From: CAIKMD01 sp036501365
GTDB taxonomy: Bacteria; Pseudomonadota; Alphaproteobacteria; ATCC43930; CGMCC-115725
Reading direction: 5' to 3'
Assembly (NCBI GenBank): GCA_036501365.1
Contig: DASYAL010000049.1
Span: forward strand, 62,001 to 126,000
Length of the DNA: 64,000 nt
Positions 7,604 through 16,443 of this stretch are shown here, piece by piece. The position numbers and the translations under genes were made by a program. The notes below the pieces were generated by a model. That model searched no databases. It saw nothing but the letters and a program-made list of their open reading frames with translations, and was not told the origin of the DNA. Every line of letters begins with the position of its first letter. Position 1 is the first letter of the stretch.

Positions 7604-9697
7604 ATGGCTGATATCACCGCGCAGAACACGATCGACGTGATCGGCCGCATCGCCGCATCGCTGAAGCGCGGCGAGATCGCGCTGGCGCTCGGCGTCGTCG
7701 CGATTCTGTCGGTGCTCATCCTGCCGATGCCGCCCTGGCTGCTCGACATCTGCCTGGCGCTGTCGATCACCTTCTCGGTCCTCATCCTGATGGTCGGCCT
7801 CTTCATCGAGCGGCCGCTGGAATTCTCCGCCTTTCCGACGGTGCTGCTGATCTCGACCATGCTGCGCCTCGCCCTCAACCTCGCTTCGACGCGCCTCATC
7901 CTCAGCAATGGCGCCACGGGAACGGCCGCCGCCGGCCATGTGATCCAGGCCTTCGGCGCGTTCGTCATGGGCGGCAATTTCGTCATCGGCGCGATCGTCT
8001 TCACGATCCTCGTGGTCGTGAACTTCGTCGTCATCACCAAAGGTTCGGGGCGCATCGCCGAAGTCGCGGCGCGCTTCAGCTTGGATTCGATGCCCGGCAA
8101 GCAGATGGCGATCGACGCCGATCTCTCGGCCGGCCTCGTCGACGAGGCCAAGGCGCGAGCGCGCCGCAAGGACCTCGAGGATGAAAGCAATTTCTACGGC
8201 GCGATGGACGGCGCCTCGAAGTTCGTGCGCGGCGACGCGGTCGCCGGCCTCATCATCACCGGCATCAACGTCATTGCCGGCATCTTCATCGGCGTCGCCC
8301 AGCAGGGCCTTAGCTTCACCGAGGCGACCCACACCTTCACGCTGCTGACGGTCGGCGACGGCCTCGTCTCGCAAATCCCGGCGCTCATCGTCTCGACCGC
8401 CGCCGGCATGCTGGTCTCCAAAGCCGGCATCAGCGGCTCGACCGACAAGGCGCTCTTCGGCCAACTCGGCGCGCATCCGGCGGCGCTCGGCGTCGCTTCG
8501 TTCCTCGCTTTCTCGCTCTCGCTCGTTCCGGGCGTGCCGCTCGTGCCGTTCATGGCGCTGTCCCTGCTCGCCGGCGGCGCCGCCTGGAAGGTCAACGAGA
8601 AGCAAGAGAAGGAGAAGCTCGCCAAGGCCGAGGCCGAGAAAGCCGCCACCGCGCCGCCCAAGGAAGAGCCGATCACCACGGCGCTGCAGATCGATCAGAT
8701 CCGCCTCGAGCTCGGTTACGGCCTGCTCGCGCTGATCAACGCCGAGAACGGCGCGCGCCTTACCGATCAAATCCGCGCGCTGCGCCGCACCCTCGCGCAG
8801 GAGATGGGCTTCATCATGCCCGCGGTACGCATCCAGGACAATCTGCAGCTCCAGGCCAACGGTTATCTCCTGCGCATCAAGGAGATCGAGGTCGGGCGCG
8901 GCGAATTGCGCCCCAACATGCTCTTGGTGATGGATCCGCGCGGCGAGCCGATCGCGCTCAACGGCGAGAACACCACCGAGCCGACCTTCGGCCTTCCCGC
9001 GCAATGGGTCGCCGAGGGCCTGCGCGAGGAGGCGCAGTTCCGCGGCTACACCGTGGTCGAGCCGCAGACGGTCATCACCACCCATCTGACCGAGGTGGTG
9101 AAGGACAACATGGCGGAACTCTTGTCCTATTCCGAGACGCAGAAGCTGATCGACGAGCTCGACAAGCCGCATCAGAAGCTCGTCACCGACATGGTGCCGA
9201 GCCAGATCTCGATGGGCAACGTCCAGCGCGTGCTGCAGAACCTGCTCGGCGAGCGCATCTCTATCCGCGACCTGCCAACCATCCTCGAAGGCATCGCCGA
9301 AGCTTGCGGCTTCAGCCGCAACATCTCGGTCATCACCGAGCATGTGCGCTCGCGGCTCGCGCGCCAGATCTCCGACGCCAACGCCACCGACCAGGGCGTG
9401 ATCTTGCTGGTGAGCCTGTCGCCACCATGGGAACAGTCTTTCGCCGAAGCGCTCACCGGCCAGGGCGAGGACAAGCATCTCAGCATGGCGCCGTCGAAGC
9501 TCCAGGACTTCATCGCCGCGGTGCGCACCAATTTCGAGCGCTTCGCGCAGCGCGGCGAAACGCCGGTGCTGCTGACCAGCCCGGCGATCCGGCCTTACGT
9601 GCGCTCGATCATCGAGCGCTTCCGCGCGATGACGGTGGTGATGTCGCAGAACGAGATCCATCCGCGCGCGCGGATCAAGACGCTCGGAACTATCTGA
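7604..9697 (+). CDS. flhA: Flagellar export gate protein FlhA
   Basis: This 697-residue inner-membrane protein is the major export-gate subunit of the flagellar type III system. The N-terminal half has about eight hydrophobic segments, and the FHIPEP signature region is present (LRLALNLASTRLILS, then GSGRIAEVAARFSLDSMPGK). A charged Lys/Glu/Ala linker near residue 330 leads into the cytosolic domain that docks chaperone-substrate complexes. The C-terminus is intact (NEIHPRARIKTLGTI). It begins 26 bases after flbD, without a strong ribosome binding site. Confidence 0.96.
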   Translation: MADITAQNTIDVIGRIAASLKRGEIALALGVVAILSVLILPMPPWLLDICLALSITFSVLILMVGLFIERPLEFSAFPTVLLISTMLRLALNLASTRLILSNGATGTAAAGHVIQAFGAFVMGGNFVIGAIVFTILVVVNFVVITKGSGRIAEVAARFSLDSMPGKQMAIDADLSAGLVDEAKARARRKDLEDESNFYGAMDGASKFVRGDAVAGLIITGINVIAGIFIGVAQQGLSFTEATHTFTLLTVGDGLVSQIPALIVSTAAGMLVSKAGISGSTDKALFGQLGAHPAALGVASFLAFSLSLVPGVPLVPFMALSLLAGGAAWKVNEKQEKEKLAKAEAEKAATAPPKEEPITTALQIDQIRLELGYGLLALINAENGARLTDQIRALRRTLAQEMGFIMPAVRIQDNLQLQANGYLLRIKEIEVGRGELRPNMLLVMDPRGEPIALNGENTTEPTFGLPAQWVAEGLREEAQFRGYTVVEPQTVITTHLTEVVKDNMAELLSYSETQKLIDELDKPHQKLVTDMVPSQISMGNVQRVLQNLLGERISIRDLPTILEGIAEACGFSRNISVITEHVRSRLARQISDANATDQGVILLVSLSPPWEQSFAEALTGQGEDKHLSMAPSKLQDFIAAVRTNFERFAQRGETPVLLTSPAIRPYVRSIIERFRAMTVVMSQNEIHPRARIKTLGTI

Positions 9698-9712
9698 GGC
9701 GGATGACGGCAG

Positions 9713-10627
9713 ATGCGGCTGAGAACCTTCATAGGACGATCGACCGCCGAGGCGATGGCCGCGGTGCGCGCGCAACTGGGCCCCGACGCGGTGATCGTCT
9801 CGGCGCAGGACGACGGCGCCGGCAACACCCGCGTGACCGCGGCGCTCGACGAGGGCGACGCCACGTCCGGACACATCGCGCTCGACGCCGTGATCGGCAA
9901 GGCGCTCGACTTCCACGCGCCGCCGCCGCCGCTGCGCGCGCGCCTGATCGACGCGGCGCTGGCTTCGGGGCACGACGCCGCGACCGAGGCGATGGCCGCG
10001 GGCCTCGCCGGCACGCTGCGCTTCGCGCCGCTCGGCGATCGCGACCGCGCGATCCTTCTCGTCGGCGCTCCGGGCAGCGGCAAGACCGTGAGTGCGGCCA
10101 AGCTCGCGACCCGCGACCTCCTCGCCGGCCGCCGCGTGCGGCTCATCACCACCGATCTCGCCCGCGCCGGCGGCGTCGCGCAGCTCGAGACCTTCGCCAA
10201 GATTCTCGGCGTTCCTTTCGCGATGGCGGACGATTCGGCGGCGCTCGGCTCGATGGTCACCCTCGCCGATGCGCAAGAGCGGCTCATCATCGACACCCCC
10301 GGCATCAATCCGTTCAGCGCCGGCGACCGGCGCGAGATCGCGGCGCTGATCGGCGCCTCGGCGGCCGAGCCGCTATTGGTCTTCGCCGCCGGCGCCGAAG
10401 CCGGCGACGGCACCGAGCGCGCCAAGATCTTCGCCGATCTCGGCTGCGCGCGCGCGATCGTCACCCAGCTCGACGCGACACGCCGTCTCGGCAGCATGCT
10501 CGCCATCGCCGACACGGCGCGGCTCGCTTTCGCCGAGGCCGGCATCGCGCCCGACATCGCCGACGGAATCATGCCTTTCACGCCAGTCCTCCTCGCGCAC
10601 TTGCTTCTGCCGAAAGGTCCGCCATGA
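9713..10627 (+). CDS. flhF: Flagellar SRP-type GTPase FlhF
   Basis: This 304-residue protein belongs to the SRP GTPase family that helps place or count flagella. It begins with the FlhF leader (MRLRTFIGRSTAEAMAAVRA), has a short N-domain, and a G domain with P-loop GAPGSGKT, the TTDLARAGGVAQLETF region in place of the DTYR motif, DTPG for G3 and TQLD for G4. The Lys of the usual TKLD is Gln here, and G3 is DTPG rather than DTAG, so nucleotide handling may differ. It overlaps the next gene by four bases (ATGA), and the flhF-flhG pairing is the usual one. Confidence 0.88.
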   Translation: MRLRTFIGRSTAEAMAAVRAQLGPDAVIVSAQDDGAGNTRVTAALDEGDATSGHIALDAVIGKALDFHAPPPPLRARLIDAALASGHDAATEAMAAGLAGTLRFAPLGDRDRAILLVGAPGSGKTVSAAKLATRDLLAGRRVRLITTDLARAGGVAQLETFAKILGVPFAMADDSAALGSMVTLADAQERLIIDTPGINPFSAGDRREIAALIGASAAEPLLVFAAGAEAGDGTERAKIFADLGCARAIVTQLDATRRLGSMLAIADTARLAFAEAGIAPDIADGIMPFTPVLLAHLLLPKGPP

Positions 10628-11451
10628 CCAATCTCGCCGCTTCCGACACCGATTCACGGGTAAAGACGCCCGCGGCCTCGCCCGCGACGCGCAACATCAT
10701 CGCCGTCGCCTCGGGCAAAGGCGGCGTCGGCAAGACCTGGTTCTCGATCACCCTCGCCCATGCCCTCGCCCAGGCCGGCCGCCGGACCTTGCTGTTCGAC
10801 GGCGATCTCGGCCTCGCCAATGTCGACGTGCAATTGGGGCTGCAGCCGCACGGCGACATCGCCAGCATCGTCGCCGGCGAGGCGAAGCTCAGCGAGATCG
10901 TCACGCCCTATGACGGCGGCGCCGGGCGCAACGGCTTCGACATCATCGCCGGCCGCTCGGGTTCCGACCGGCTCGCCGACCTCGGCCCCGCCAAGGTCGT
11001 CAGCCTGCGCAACGAGCTGCAGAACTTCGCGCGCGGCTACGATTGGGTCGTGCTCGATCTCGGCGCCGGCATCGAGCGCACGGTGCGGCTGATGGCGGCG
11101 AATTCGCGCGCCTGCCTCGTTGTCACGACCGATGAGCCGACCGCGATCACCGACGCCTACGCCTATATCAAGATCACCGCGCTCGAGCGCATGCCCGAAG
11201 GCATCCGCATCGTCGTCAACATGGCGTCGAGCTTCGAGGAAGGCGAGCGCACCTACGCAACGTTGCTGCGCGCCTGCCGCGAATTCCTGAAGATCGAGCC
11301 GCCTTTCGCCGGCATCGTGCGCCGCGACGACCAGGTGAAGGACAGCATCCGCCGCCAGGCCTCGCTGGTGAAACGCAGCCCCAACGCCGAGGCCGCGCGC
11401 GATGTCGAGCAGATCGCGCGCCGCCTCGACCGCGATCTGCGGAGCTGGTAG
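10624..11451 (+). CDS. flhG: MinD/ParA-like flagellar number regulator FlhG (FleN)
   Basis: This 275-residue P-loop ATPase has the deviant Walker A motif SGKGGVGKTW, the switch region LLFDGDLGLANVDVQLGL typical of FlhG/FleN, and VLDLGAGIERTV for Walker B. FlhG works with FlhF to limit flagellum number or place the flagellum. The start chosen is the ATG that overlaps the flhF stop; the frame is open far upstream, but that extension is antisense-like noise inside flhA and flhF. The stop overlaps the next GTG by one base (TAGTG), so translation is probably coupled. Confidence 0.9.
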   Translation: MTNLAASDTDSRVKTPAASPATRNIIAVASGKGGVGKTWFSITLAHALAQAGRRTLLFDGDLGLANVDVQLGLQPHGDIASIVAGEAKLSEIVTPYDGGAGRNGFDIIAGRSGSDRLADLGPAKVVSLRNELQNFARGYDWVVLDLGAGIERTVRLMAANSRACLVVTTDEPTAITDAYAYIKITALERMPEGIRIVVNMASSFEEGERTYATLLRACREFLKIEPPFAGIVRRDDQVKDSIRRQASLVKRSPNAEAARDVEQIARRLDRDLRSW

Positions 11452-12515
11452 TGGCCGACTCCGTCGGCATCGGCGCGCCGATTACCTCGGTCTCGGCGCT
11501 CGAACCCCGCCTCCTCCCGGGGATAGCGGTCACGCCTGCCCAATCCAGCGCCGACCAGGGCTCGGGCCGCCAGCAACCGCCGAGCGAGCCGCCGACTCAG
11601 CTTGCGATCGGCACGGTCATCGAGGCGGTCGTCCGCGCGCCCGCGGGCAAGGGTCCGCCCGCCGGCACGCATCTTCTGCTGCGGGTTGTCGCGCCGACCG
11701 CAACGGGTGGGGAACTCGTCGCCGGCACGGTGGTCGACGTCTCGGGCAATGAGACACTGGTCGCGACGCCGATCGGTCTCCTCGCCTTGCAGCAGCGCCT
11801 TGCGCTGGCACCCGGCACCGCCATCGCCTTCATCGTCATCGAGACCGCGGCTCCCGCCGGCGCGACGGCGTCACCGGTGCCGATGCGCAGCGGTTGGCGC
11901 GCCCTCGAAGAAACTTTACTCGCGTTGCTCGATACGGCGCCCGTGCTCGCCGACGAGCTCCGCGCCGAGCTGACGCCGCAATCGGGACCCGAGCTCGCCG
12001 GCACTCTGCTCTTCCTCGTCAGCGCGCTCTATCAGGGCAAATGGCCGGGCCCGACGATCATCAATGCCTTGGGCGAGAACCATCAGCAGAAGCTAATCAG
12101 TCGCCTCGCCGACGATGTCGCGGCACTCCGCCGCCTCAGCGACGACCAGACCACCGGCGAATGGCGCGTGCTGACCCTGCCGCTGCTCGTCGGCAACCTG
12201 CCGCTCGCCGTTCGGCTCTATCTCAATCGTCGCAAGCCGGCGACGGCCCAGGACGGCATCCGCTTCGCACTCGAGGTCGAGCTCAGCCGCTTCGGCCCGG
12301 TGCAACTCGATGCCATGCTGCGTGGCCACCGGCTGATCCTCGTCGTGCGCAGCCATCGCGACCTGACCCCGGAACAGCGCCAGGAGATGCGCGCGCTGCT
12401 GCAGACCGCCCTGGCCGGCACGGGCCTCGCCGGCGATCTCAGCTTCGCCACGGTCGCGAACTTCCTGGTGCGGCCCCTGGACACCTTGCGTGGCCACATA
12501 AAAATTACCGCTTAA
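11451..12515 (+). CDS. FliK-like hook-length control protein (putative)
   Basis: A 354-residue protein starting at GTG that overlaps the flhG stop. The N-terminal part is Pro/Gln/Ala-rich. The C-terminal 110 residues (RFALEVELSRFGPVQLDAML, then a short LILVVRS strand and a helix) resemble the Flg_hook domain of FliK, where a VELSRLGPLQLD-type motif is conserved. FliK measures hook length and switches export substrates. Overall conservation is low and the middle region has no recognisable motif, so this rests on the C-terminal motif and the flagellar context. It could alternatively be an uncharacterised flagellar accessory protein. Confidence 0.6.
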   Translation: MADSVGIGAPITSVSALEPRLLPGIAVTPAQSSADQGSGRQQPPSEPPTQLAIGTVIEAVVRAPAGKGPPAGTHLLLRVVAPTATGGELVAGTVVDVSGNETLVATPIGLLALQQRLALAPGTAIAFIVIETAAPAGATASPVPMRSGWRALEETLLALLDTAPVLADELRAELTPQSGPELAGTLLFLVSALYQGKWPGPTIINALGENHQQKLISRLADDVAALRRLSDDQTTGEWRVLTLPLLVGNLPLAVRLYLNRRKPATAQDGIRFALEVELSRFGPVQLDAMLRGHRLILVVRSHRDLTPEQRQEMRALLQTALAGTGLAGDLSFATVANFLVRPLDTLRGHIKITA

Positions 12516-12531
12516 CATATTGATTTTATAA

Positions 12532-12948
12532 CTATTTATCTTTTCGTCGGAAGCCGCCGATCGCGACCTCGTCGAGTTCCTTCTGGCGCAGCCGCTCGAG
12601 CCCGCGATGCTTGGCCAAGAGCCGGTTGGCGGCGGCGATCTCGTAGCGCTTCACCTCGGCATAGGCGTCGGCCAGCGCCGCCCGCGCCTCGACGATCCGC
12701 TGCTCGGTGTCGCGCACCGATTTCGTCAGCTTGTCGCGGCGATCGATCAGCGACCGCGCATAGCCGCCATAGGCATAGGACGCGTCATGCGACGCGGTCG
12801 CGACCTGCTGCTCGTTCGTCTCCTCCTCGTCGAGCCGCCGCAACTGCAGGCGCAGCTTTTCGGCGAGGCGCTCGAACTCCGCGACGCGCCGACGCTGCTC
12901 GTCGAGCTGCCAGCGGTAGAGCTTGATCAGCGTGTCGAGCGAGCTCAT
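12532..12948 (-). CDS. fliJ: Flagellar export chaperone FliJ
   Basis: The 138-residue protein is almost entirely charged and helical (MSSLDTLIKLYRWQLDEQRR, with heptad-like Leu, Arg and Glu spacing through residue 100), the antiparallel coiled-coil expected of FliJ. FliJ links the FliI ATPase to the FlhA gate. Its ATG overlaps the fliI stop by four bases (ATGA), the usual fliI-fliJ coupling. It converges with the FliK-like gene, with only 16 bases between the two stops. Confidence 0.9.
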   Translation of the reverse strand: MSSLDTLIKLYRWQLDEQRRRVAEFERLAEKLRLQLRRLDEEETNEQQVATASHDASYAYGGYARSLIDRRDKLTKSVRDTEQRIVEARAALADAYAEVKRYEIAAANRLLAKHRGLERLRQKELDEVAIGGFRRKDK

Positions 12949-14270
12949 GGCTTGGCCGCGAGCAACTCATCGAGCGCGGCGTAGCCGGCGGCGAAATCGG
13001 CGCGCTCGTCCTTACGCTGGGAGAGGAAGGCCTCGATCGCCGGATAGAGGCGGATCGCGGTATCGACATTCGGATCGCTGCCCTGCTTATAGGCGCCAAG
13101 CCGGATCAGCTCGGCCATGTCCTCATAAACGGCGACGTGAGCGCGCGCAGCCGCGATCGCGCCCACCTCTCCCTCGGTATTGCATTGCGGCATCATGCGC
13201 GAGAGCGAACGCAGCACGTTGATCGCCGGATAGCGGCCGCGCTCGGCGATGGCGCGGTCGAGCACGATATGGCCGTCGAGGATGGAGCGCAGCGCATCGG
13301 CAACCGGCTCATTGGTGTCGTCGCCATCGACCAGTACCGAGAACAGGCCGGTGATGCTGCCCTTGCCCGTGCCTGGACCGGCGCGCTCCAACAGCTTCGG
13401 CAATTCGGCGAAGACCGTCGGCGTATAGCCCTTGGTGGTCGGCGGCTCGCCCGCCGCGAGGCCGATCTCGCGTTGCGCCGTGGCAAAGCGCGTGACGCTG
13501 TCGATGAGGCAGAGCACGTCGCGGTCGCGGTCGCGCAGAAATTCGGCGATGGCGAGGGTAAGATGCGCGGCCTGGCGCCGCATCAGCGGCGATTCATCCG
13601 AGGTCGCAACCACGACGACACTACGCGCCAGACCCTCGGCGCCAAGATCGTCCTCGATGAATTCCTGCACTTCGCGGCCACGCTCGCCGACCAGACCGAT
13701 GACGGTCGCCGCGGCGGCGGTATAGCGCGCGAACATCGACATCAGCGTCGACTTGCCGACGCCCGATCCCGAGAAGATGCCCATGCGCTGGCCGCGGCAG
13801 CAGGTAAGAAAGGTGTTGATCGCGCGCACGCCCAGATCGACCTTGCCCTGAACGCGCTGGCGCTCATGCGCTGGCGGCGGCGCGGCGCGCAGCGGATAGG
13901 CAGCCCCGCCCTGCTTCAGCGGGCCCTTGCCGTCGATCGGCTCGCCCATCGCGTTGACCACGCGGCCGAGCCAGGACTCATCCGGATGAACGACCGGCGT
14001 CCCGGTCGCGAGTTCGACGCGGCAGCCAAGGCCGATGCCCTCGAGCGCGGTGAATGGCATCGCCAGCGCCTTGCCGGCGCGAAAACCCACGATCTCGCAG
14101 GTGACGCGGCGGCGGTCCTGGCTCAGAACCTCGCACCGGTTGCCGACCGCGACCTCGCGCGGCAGGCCGCCGAGCTCGATCAGCATACCGTTCACCCCCG
14201 CGACTCGGCCCCAGCGCCGATAGCCATAAAAAGTCTCAATATCTTCAGCAACTTGTGTCAAAAGAACCAA
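12945..14270 (-). CDS. fliI: Flagellum-specific ATPase FliI
   Basis: This 441-residue protein powers flagellar protein export and is related to the F1-ATPase beta subunit. The P-loop is GSGVGKST, the Walker B region is DVLCLIDSVTRFA, and the PTTKGYTPTVFAELPKLLER segment typical of FliI/YscN is intact. The start is TTG at 14270 with GAGG five bases upstream; the next Met is 28 residues in and would remove the conserved N-terminal barrel. It is divergent from ctrA and shares a 257-base regulatory region with it. Confidence 0.95.
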   Translation of the reverse strand: MVLLTQVAEDIETFYGYRRWGRVAGVNGMLIELGGLPREVAVGNRCEVLSQDRRRVTCEIVGFRAGKALAMPFTALEGIGLGCRVELATGTPVVHPDESWLGRVVNAMGEPIDGKGPLKQGGAAYPLRAAPPPAHERQRVQGKVDLGVRAINTFLTCCRGQRMGIFSGSGVGKSTLMSMFARYTAAAATVIGLVGERGREVQEFIEDDLGAEGLARSVVVVATSDESPLMRRQAAHLTLAIAEFLRDRDRDVLCLIDSVTRFATAQREIGLAAGEPPTTKGYTPTVFAELPKLLERAGPGTGKGSITGLFSVLVDGDDTNEPVADALRSILDGHIVLDRAIAERGRYPAINVLRSLSRMMPQCNTEGEVGAIAAARAHVAVYEDMAELIRLGAYKQGSDPNVDTAIRLYPAIEAFLSQRKDERADFAAGYAALDELLAAKP

Positions 14271-14328
14271 TTCGACCTCGCCCGCGAAGCCCCAGCCTGG
14301 CCGCCGCCGAGAGCATGGTCGATTACGC

Positions 14329-14343
14329 TTAATGGGCGGTTAA
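14329..14343. promoter_or_regulatory. CtrA box, fliI-proximal
   Basis: TTAA-TGGGCGG-TTAA is a perfect TTAA-N7-TTAA CtrA site. Its near edge is 59 bases upstream of the fliI start and it lies in the shared fliI/ctrA intergenic region. It is well placed to control the fliI-fliJ operon. Confidence 0.75.
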
Positions 14344-14412
14344 ACACGTTCTGTCCGCCGGTACGTGACGAAAAAAACGGCGGGTTTGCGCCAGATCATG
14401 GCGGCCGCAAGG

Positions 14413-14417
14413 GAATC
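14413..14417. promoter_or_regulatory. GANTC (CcrM) methylation site in the ctrA promoter region
   Basis: GAATC sits between the two CtrA boxes, 111 bases before the ctrA ATG. In Caulobacter a GANTC site in the ctrA P1 promoter ties transcription to replication-fork passage through hemimethylation. A five-base site is weak evidence alone; its position between two CtrA boxes makes it worth recording. Confidence 0.5.
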
Positions 14418-14447
14418 CGGCAAAATATTGGCAAGATTGCGGCCGAA

Positions 14448-14463
14448 TTAACGACCTTTTAAC
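14448..14463. promoter_or_regulatory. CtrA box, ctrA-proximal
   Basis: TTAA-CGACCTT-TTAAC is a perfect match to the extended CtrA consensus TTAA-N7-TTAAC and ends 64 bases before the ctrA ATG. It suggests positive autoregulation of ctrA, as at the Caulobacter P2 promoter. Confidence 0.8.
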
Positions 14464-14527
14464 CTCGCTTGGTAACAATCATTAAAAGCGAGTATGGTCA
14501 ACCCAAGCTTCCGACCGGAGGTGAGTG

Positions 14528-15274
14528 ATGCGCGTGCTTTTGGTAGAAGACGATTCGGCGACCGCAGCCAGCATCGAAATGATGCTCCGGACGGAAGGCT
14601 TTATTTGTGACAATACCGATCTCGGCGAAGACGGCCTGGAGATCGGCAAGCTCTACGATTACGACATCATCATTCTCGACCTCATGCTGCCCGATATCGA
14701 CGGCTACGAGGTGTTGCGCCGCCTGCGCGCCGCGCGCGTGCGCACCCCGATCCTGATCCTCTCCGGCCTTGCCGAGCTCGATCACAAGATCAAAGGCCTC
14801 GGCTTCGGCGCCGACGACTTCCTCACCAAGCCCTTCGACCGCCGCGAGCTGATCGCCCGCATCCAGGCGATCGTGCGCCGCGCCAAGGGCCATTCGGAAT
14901 CGGTGATCCGCACCGGCAAGCTCACCGTCAATCTCGACAGCCGCACCGTCGAGGTCGAGGGCCATCCGCTGCATCTCACCGGCAAGGAATATGGCATCCT
15001 CGAACTCCTCAGCCTGCGCAAGGGCACGACGCTGACCAAGGAGATGTTCCTCAACCACCTCTATGGCGGCATGGACGAGCCCGAACTCAAGATCATCGAC
15101 GTTTTCGTCTGCAAGCTGCGCAAGAAGCTGTCGGTCGCGACCGCCGGCGAGAACTATATCGAGACTGTGTGGGGCCGCGGCTACGTGTTGCGCGATCCGC
15201 CGGCCGAGAGCGAGAGCGCCAGTGCGGGCGCGGGTGCGTCGATGCAGGCCGTCGCCGTCGCGGCGAAGGCCTGA
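14528..15274 (+). CDS. ctrA: Cell-cycle master response regulator CtrA
   Basis: This 248-residue OmpR-family regulator has a receiver domain with phospho-acceptor Asp51 (IIILDLMLPDIDGYEV) and acidic pocket EDD at residues 7-9, and a winged-helix domain whose stretches KGTTLTKEMFLNHLYGGMDE and ELKIIDVFVCKLRKKL are almost diagnostic of CtrA. CtrA activates flagellar, pilus and division genes and blocks replication initiation in many alphaproteobacteria. The ATG at 14528 is preferred over an adjacent GTG because GGAGG at 14517-14521 is well spaced. The C-terminal tail is Ala/Ser-rich and ends AAKA, loosely like the small-residue degradation tail of Caulobacter CtrA. A strong terminator follows. 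Confidence 0.97.
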   Translation: MRVLLVEDDSATAASIEMMLRTEGFICDNTDLGEDGLEIGKLYDYDIIILDLMLPDIDGYEVLRRLRAARVRTPILILSGLAELDHKIKGLGFGADDFLTKPFDRRELIARIQAIVRRAKGHSESVIRTGKLTVNLDSRTVEVEGHPLHLTGKEYGILELLSLRKGTTLTKEMFLNHLYGGMDEPELKIIDVFVCKLRKKLSVATAGENYIETVWGRGYVLRDPPAESESASAGAGASMQAVAVAAKA

Positions 15275-15296
15275 CGCACCGCGTCATCGGGGGATG

Positions 15297-15331
15297 AAAA
15301 AGCCCCGCCCTCTTCGGAGGGCGGGGCTTTT
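15297..15331. terminator. Bidirectional rho-independent terminator
   Basis: An AAAAAGCCCCGCCCTC arm pairs with GAGGGCGGGGCTTTT around a TTCG tetraloop. The A-tract on one side and T-tract on the other let it stop both ctrA (plus) and the VOC gene (minus), which converge here. Confidence 0.93.
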
Positions 15332-15351
15332 GATTTGCGCGGATGCTCGCG

Positions 15352-16332
15352 CTACTGCGCGGCGTCCTCGTCGTAGAGCTTCACGTCCCAGCTATAGGGC
15401 TTCTTCATATGCTCGGGGATGTCGTGGATCCAGACGCTGCCGCCGAAATTCTCTTCCCAATCGCGCGGGATCCAGCTGTCGTCGAGGTAATCCTGATCGG
15501 CGAGGTATTCGGCATGGCCGCCCGCCGGGCACGGGATGTAATAGAACAGCGCCGACGAGATGCGATGCCGGCCGAGACCGACAAAGCCGCCCGGCCGCTT
15601 GGTCGCCCAGCCCTGGCGCTCGAGGTAATTCGCGCCGACCATCATCTCGTCGATGTCGTCGCAGGCGAAGGCGGTGTGGTTGAAACCGAGCTTGCGGACT
15701 TGCGGCGGCAGGAAGTCGGCATTGAAGAAGAAGATGTTGTGATGCTCGTGGCTGCCGTCGGCGCGGGCATAGCAGCCGAGTTTCCGCTGTGTGTCCGAGA
15801 GGCGGAAACCCAAGCGCTCCTTGAAGAATTTGTACGAGGCCTGCGGGTTCGCGACCTGGAACACGACATGCGCGATCGATTTCGGATGCGCGCGCTTGCG
15901 CCAGGTGCGGTTGCGGTTGACGCGCGCTGCCCGCGCCGGGGTGTTGATCTCGTCGGCGGCGCTGACGATCTCGCGCTTTCTAAAGATCATCAGCCCTTGC
16001 GGCATGCCGTCATCGGCGACGAAATGCGCGGTGCCGTCGTTGTCGCGCCGGACCTCACGATCGGATTTGAGGTTCTCGACCAGACGATCCAAGGATTCCT
16101 GGGTATCGACCGCCCAGATGGTCTCCTTGATGCCGTTGCCGTCGAACCATCCCTTGGGCAGCGCCGGATCGTCCTTCTTGCGCAGCACCACCTGCGAGCC
16201 ATCGTCGAGCTCGAAGACTGTCTTTCCCACAGTCTTCTCCTGCAAGCCGAGACCGTAATCGGTAAAGAACTGGGTGCATTTGTCGAGATCGTCGACGCCA
16301 TAGACCGCCTTCGCGACGCCCAGGATAGCCAT
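15352..16332 (-). CDS. VOC-fold (glyoxalase/extradiol dioxygenase superfamily) protein
   Basis: A 326-residue protein with two vicinal-oxygen-chelate modules: an N-terminal one (ILGVAKAVYGVDDLDKCTQF, about residues 2-115) and a C-terminal one (SIAHVVFQVANPQASYKFFK, then LGFNHTAFACDDIDEMM). His residues at the starts of the C-terminal strands and the late Glu in HAEYLA are candidate metal ligands, which fits an extradiol-dioxygenase-like or lyase activity on an unknown substrate. The start at 16332 is chosen because GAGGAAAG lies just upstream. It is unrelated in function to its chemotaxis and cell-cycle neighbours. Confidence 0.8.
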   Translation of the reverse strand: MAILGVAKAVYGVDDLDKCTQFFTDYGLGLQEKTVGKTVFELDDGSQVVLRKKDDPALPKGWFDGNGIKETIWAVDTQESLDRLVENLKSDREVRRDNDGTAHFVADDGMPQGLMIFRKREIVSAADEINTPARAARVNRNRTWRKRAHPKSIAHVVFQVANPQASYKFFKERLGFRLSDTQRKLGCYARADGSHEHHNIFFFNADFLPPQVRKLGFNHTAFACDDIDEMMVGANYLERQGWATKRPGGFVGLGRHRISSALFYYIPCPAGGHAEYLADQDYLDDSWIPRDWEENFGGSVWIHDIPEHMKKPYSWDVKLYDEDAAQ

Positions 16333-16443
16333 GACTTTCCTCTTTGGATGGAGGCCGCATGCGGCCGTCCCCAAAGGATAGGCGAAAACGCTGCCGCGGC
16401 ATAGCGGCGCGCCAGCGCCCGTGGGATGTCAGCCTATGAGAGG

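Noticed and set aside
7523..10276. Open frame of about 900 codons antisense to flhA and flhF
   Set aside because: Shadow of flhA and flhF; composition is dominated by Arg, Ala, Asp and Glu without any domain.
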